DNA of 64,000 nt, from contig CAZXPW010000003.1 of assembly GCA_964643355.1 (NCBI GenBank), forward strand, positions 77,355 to 141,354. Reading direction: 5' to 3'. The DNA comes from FEN-1350 sp964643355 (GTDB lineage Bacteria; Planctomycetota; Phycisphaerae; Sedimentisphaerales; Anaerohalosphaeraceae). Both the position numbers and the translations under genes were made by a program. The notes below the pieces were generated by a model, which was not told the DNA's origin, made no database searches, and saw only the letters and a list, made by a program, of their open reading frames with translations. Positions 63,601-64,000 of this stretch are shown here, piece after piece. How positions within the stretch are numbered: position 1 is the stretch's first letter; each line of letters opens with the position of its first letter.

Positions 63601-63974
63601 CCAATTTTATCGACTCTTCTTCAGGCGACTTTCACCTGGACCCCAATTCTCCTTGCATCGATGCCGGTGATCCGGCTTCGGATTATTCCCTGGAGCCGAC
63701 CCCCAACGGCGAGCGGATCAATCTGGGGGTCTACGGAAATACTCCGGAAGCAACCACCACAATCGATAGTGATGGTGATGGCCTCAGCAATCCGGCAGAA
63801 TCCCGCTGGGGGACCGATCCCATTAAGATGGATACTGATGATGACGGCCTGATGGATGGCGAGGAAGTCAATACCCACGGAACCAATCCTCTGGCCTGGG
63901 ATAGCGATGGCGATGATTTGCCGGATGGATGGGAAGTGACAAATAATCTTAGGAGCTCTAACAAAACCTTATGA
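60654..63974 (+). CDS. Giant exported PKD / beta-helix / LamG / TSP3 protein, probably truncated
   Basis: 1106 residues with a signal peptide (1-21). A PKD-like domain (about 25-115) is followed by a pectate-lyase-like beta-helix start (WYVSVSGDDVTNNG; VAEGTYYENIHF). Three LamG-type domains occupy about 230-440, 445-652 and 655-858. The beta-helix then resumes (GGGIRGFGTAATINRC; MDGGGIYD), and the tail has calcium-binding TSP3-like DSDGDGLSN repeats from about 1035. LamG 2 and 3 are near-identical in places. The frame ends in an unusual RSSNKTL just after DGWEVTNNL. AAAGGGAGG precedes the ATG. Presumably a surface carbohydrate-binding or adhesive protein. Confidence 0.8.
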   Translation: MKTQTNKILFGILCVFSGIGLTEATLNPPIAVVTPTSQTATVGQTVFFADGGSYDPDYGQTIVARAWTFPSQAVMINNYDSTSTYCKFNAAGTFTVNLKVQDNTGQWSTTGANCTVTVTGSVSTWYVSVSGDDVTNNGQTSGAPFHRIQTAIDCASNGHVIEVAEGTYYENIHFRGKDITVKSSNPDDPTIRANTVIDGNGNGTVVSFDGTETSSAILKGITIRGGGTDTEQFKAHWSFDSNAEDSEGNHDGTFNGNAIITTATGQHIVGAGALSLDGDNDYVQVGSSNDLNFGAAQDLSVSAWIKTSYSAGNQRIVFKKNDSFEGYTLTVVATTGKARLNVKGLGQSTATYVDSTTTVTDGQWHHLVGVRDADANIKIYVDGLLEATVSTSTMDLTNSFPLYIGIDNQYGGLTNDFNGKIDDVRIYGRALSAEDIRVLMMSTKIVSAAHWKLDEGTGTTAGDSSGNNHSLPLPNSPYQPTWTGGILDSSLNFDGTDDYVEATGYTGISGTNARTTAAWIRTTDTIGPIVYWGDKDTTGGLWDMRVSSTGKLRVLVAGGPAIDGSTTINTGQWVHVAAVLPQGGNNTNQILLYVNGVLETGTTVTAGTINTISDAAVRMGANETGHYYAGQIDDIRIYSEALSAERVRALASFPGPEAHWKLDETSGTTAPDSGPFGYTGTLQNMDGNTDWVQGVSGNSLDFDGTDDYVAVTNYTGISGSRARTTAAWIKTTDTIGPIVYWGNKDATGGLWDMRVSNTGKLRLLAAGGPAMDGSTTINTGRWVHVAAVLPEGKNNAGDILLYVNGVLETGVTVTAGTINTVAAGVRIGANETTHYFAGQMDEVRIYRRALSAAEIRELARGGGGIRGFGTAATINRCVIKNNVASMDGGGIYDLDGTISNCLIVGNDALNGDGMAKCDGSIVNCTIANNSPTTGTGLVDCTGTIKNCIIWNHATSLSGCSSATITYCDIQHGVSGTGNLPLDPNFIDSSSGDFHLDPNSPCIDAGDPASDYSLEPTPNGERINLGVYGNTPEATTTIDSDGDGLSNPAESRWGTDPIKMDTDDDGLMDGEEVNTHGTNPLAWDSDGDDLPDGWEVTNNLRSSNKTL
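61990..63230 (+). repeat. Direct repeat of two LamG domains
   Basis: Two tandem units of about 627 bases (209 residues), with matching landmarks at 62169 and 62796 (TGISG in both). Long stretches agree at protein level, for example RTTAAWI, GPIVYWG, GGLWDMRVS and NTGQWVHV / NTGRWVHV. This is a recent intragenic duplication. Confidence 0.85.
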
Positions 63975-64000
63975 TTCGTCGCCAGCAAATTAACAGGCAA

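Overview
The window most likely comes from a planctomycete of the Phycisphaerae type, probably a heterotroph living on plant or algal polysaccharide. This is an inference; no rRNA or ribosomal marker lies in the window. The supporting signs are LL-diaminopimelate aminotransferase (dapL), a fused AroD-AroE enzyme, a large set of pseudopilins including one with an H-X9-DG tail, a HYExAFE-type protein, lamin-tail and LamG surface proteins, and Tat-exported Gfo/Idh/MocA oxidoreductases.

Layout. 1-5040: the 3' part of a lamin-tail surface protein, two orphan receiver proteins, and the divergent pair sppA / lipid A-type acyltransferase. 5358-9842: a ribose-type ABC operon (rbsB-rbsA-rbsC-rbsK) behind a near-consensus promoter overlapped by a LacI-like palindrome. 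9856-11909: three minus-strand genes (a Spy-like membrane-anchored protein, a nitroreductase-like protein and an HPt protein). 11915-18726: biosynthetic genes dapL, a folK-deoxynucleoside kinase fusion, panC, panD, lgt, with bioF on the other strand and a rhomboid protease. 18827-23897: tex, an amidase lipoprotein and aroDE. 23978-27325: a lone pseudopilin, a zinc alcohol dehydrogenase and cinA.

27392-43695 is the dominant feature: 16 kb of type II secretion / type IV pilus machinery. It holds a PilB-like ATPase, PilT, a GspE-like ATPase, GspF, three long paralogous pseudopilins sharing a C-terminal SAGxDG..GTxDD signature, a GspG-like pseudopilin, GspH-, GspI- and GspJ-like pseudopilins, and a 1062-residue GspK-like protein with an embedded lamin-tail-like module. 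No secretin, prepilin peptidase or GspL/M is present.

43741-47236: HYExAFE protein, bioB, rsmD, a tRNA nucleotidyltransferase / poly(A) polymerase and tRNA-Ala(GGC). 47519-58494: sugar and glycan metabolism (Tat aldo/keto reductase, an esterase fused to an alpha/alpha-barrel-like region, araA, a PQQ-like beta-propeller, two Gfo/Idh/MocA oxidoreductases), interrupted by a MarR regulator and a flavin-fold protein whose two promoters carry the same operator. 58957-63974: a protein with an exact 74-residue helical repeat, then a giant secreted protein with LamG domains inserted into a beta-helix. Its reading frame ends abruptly near the window edge.

Twelve TTGACA/TATAAT-like promoters with 16-18 bp spacing can be read by eye. 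They settle several start codons that a longest-ORF rule would get wrong. Protein assignments rest on recognised motifs and lengths; no database search was run.
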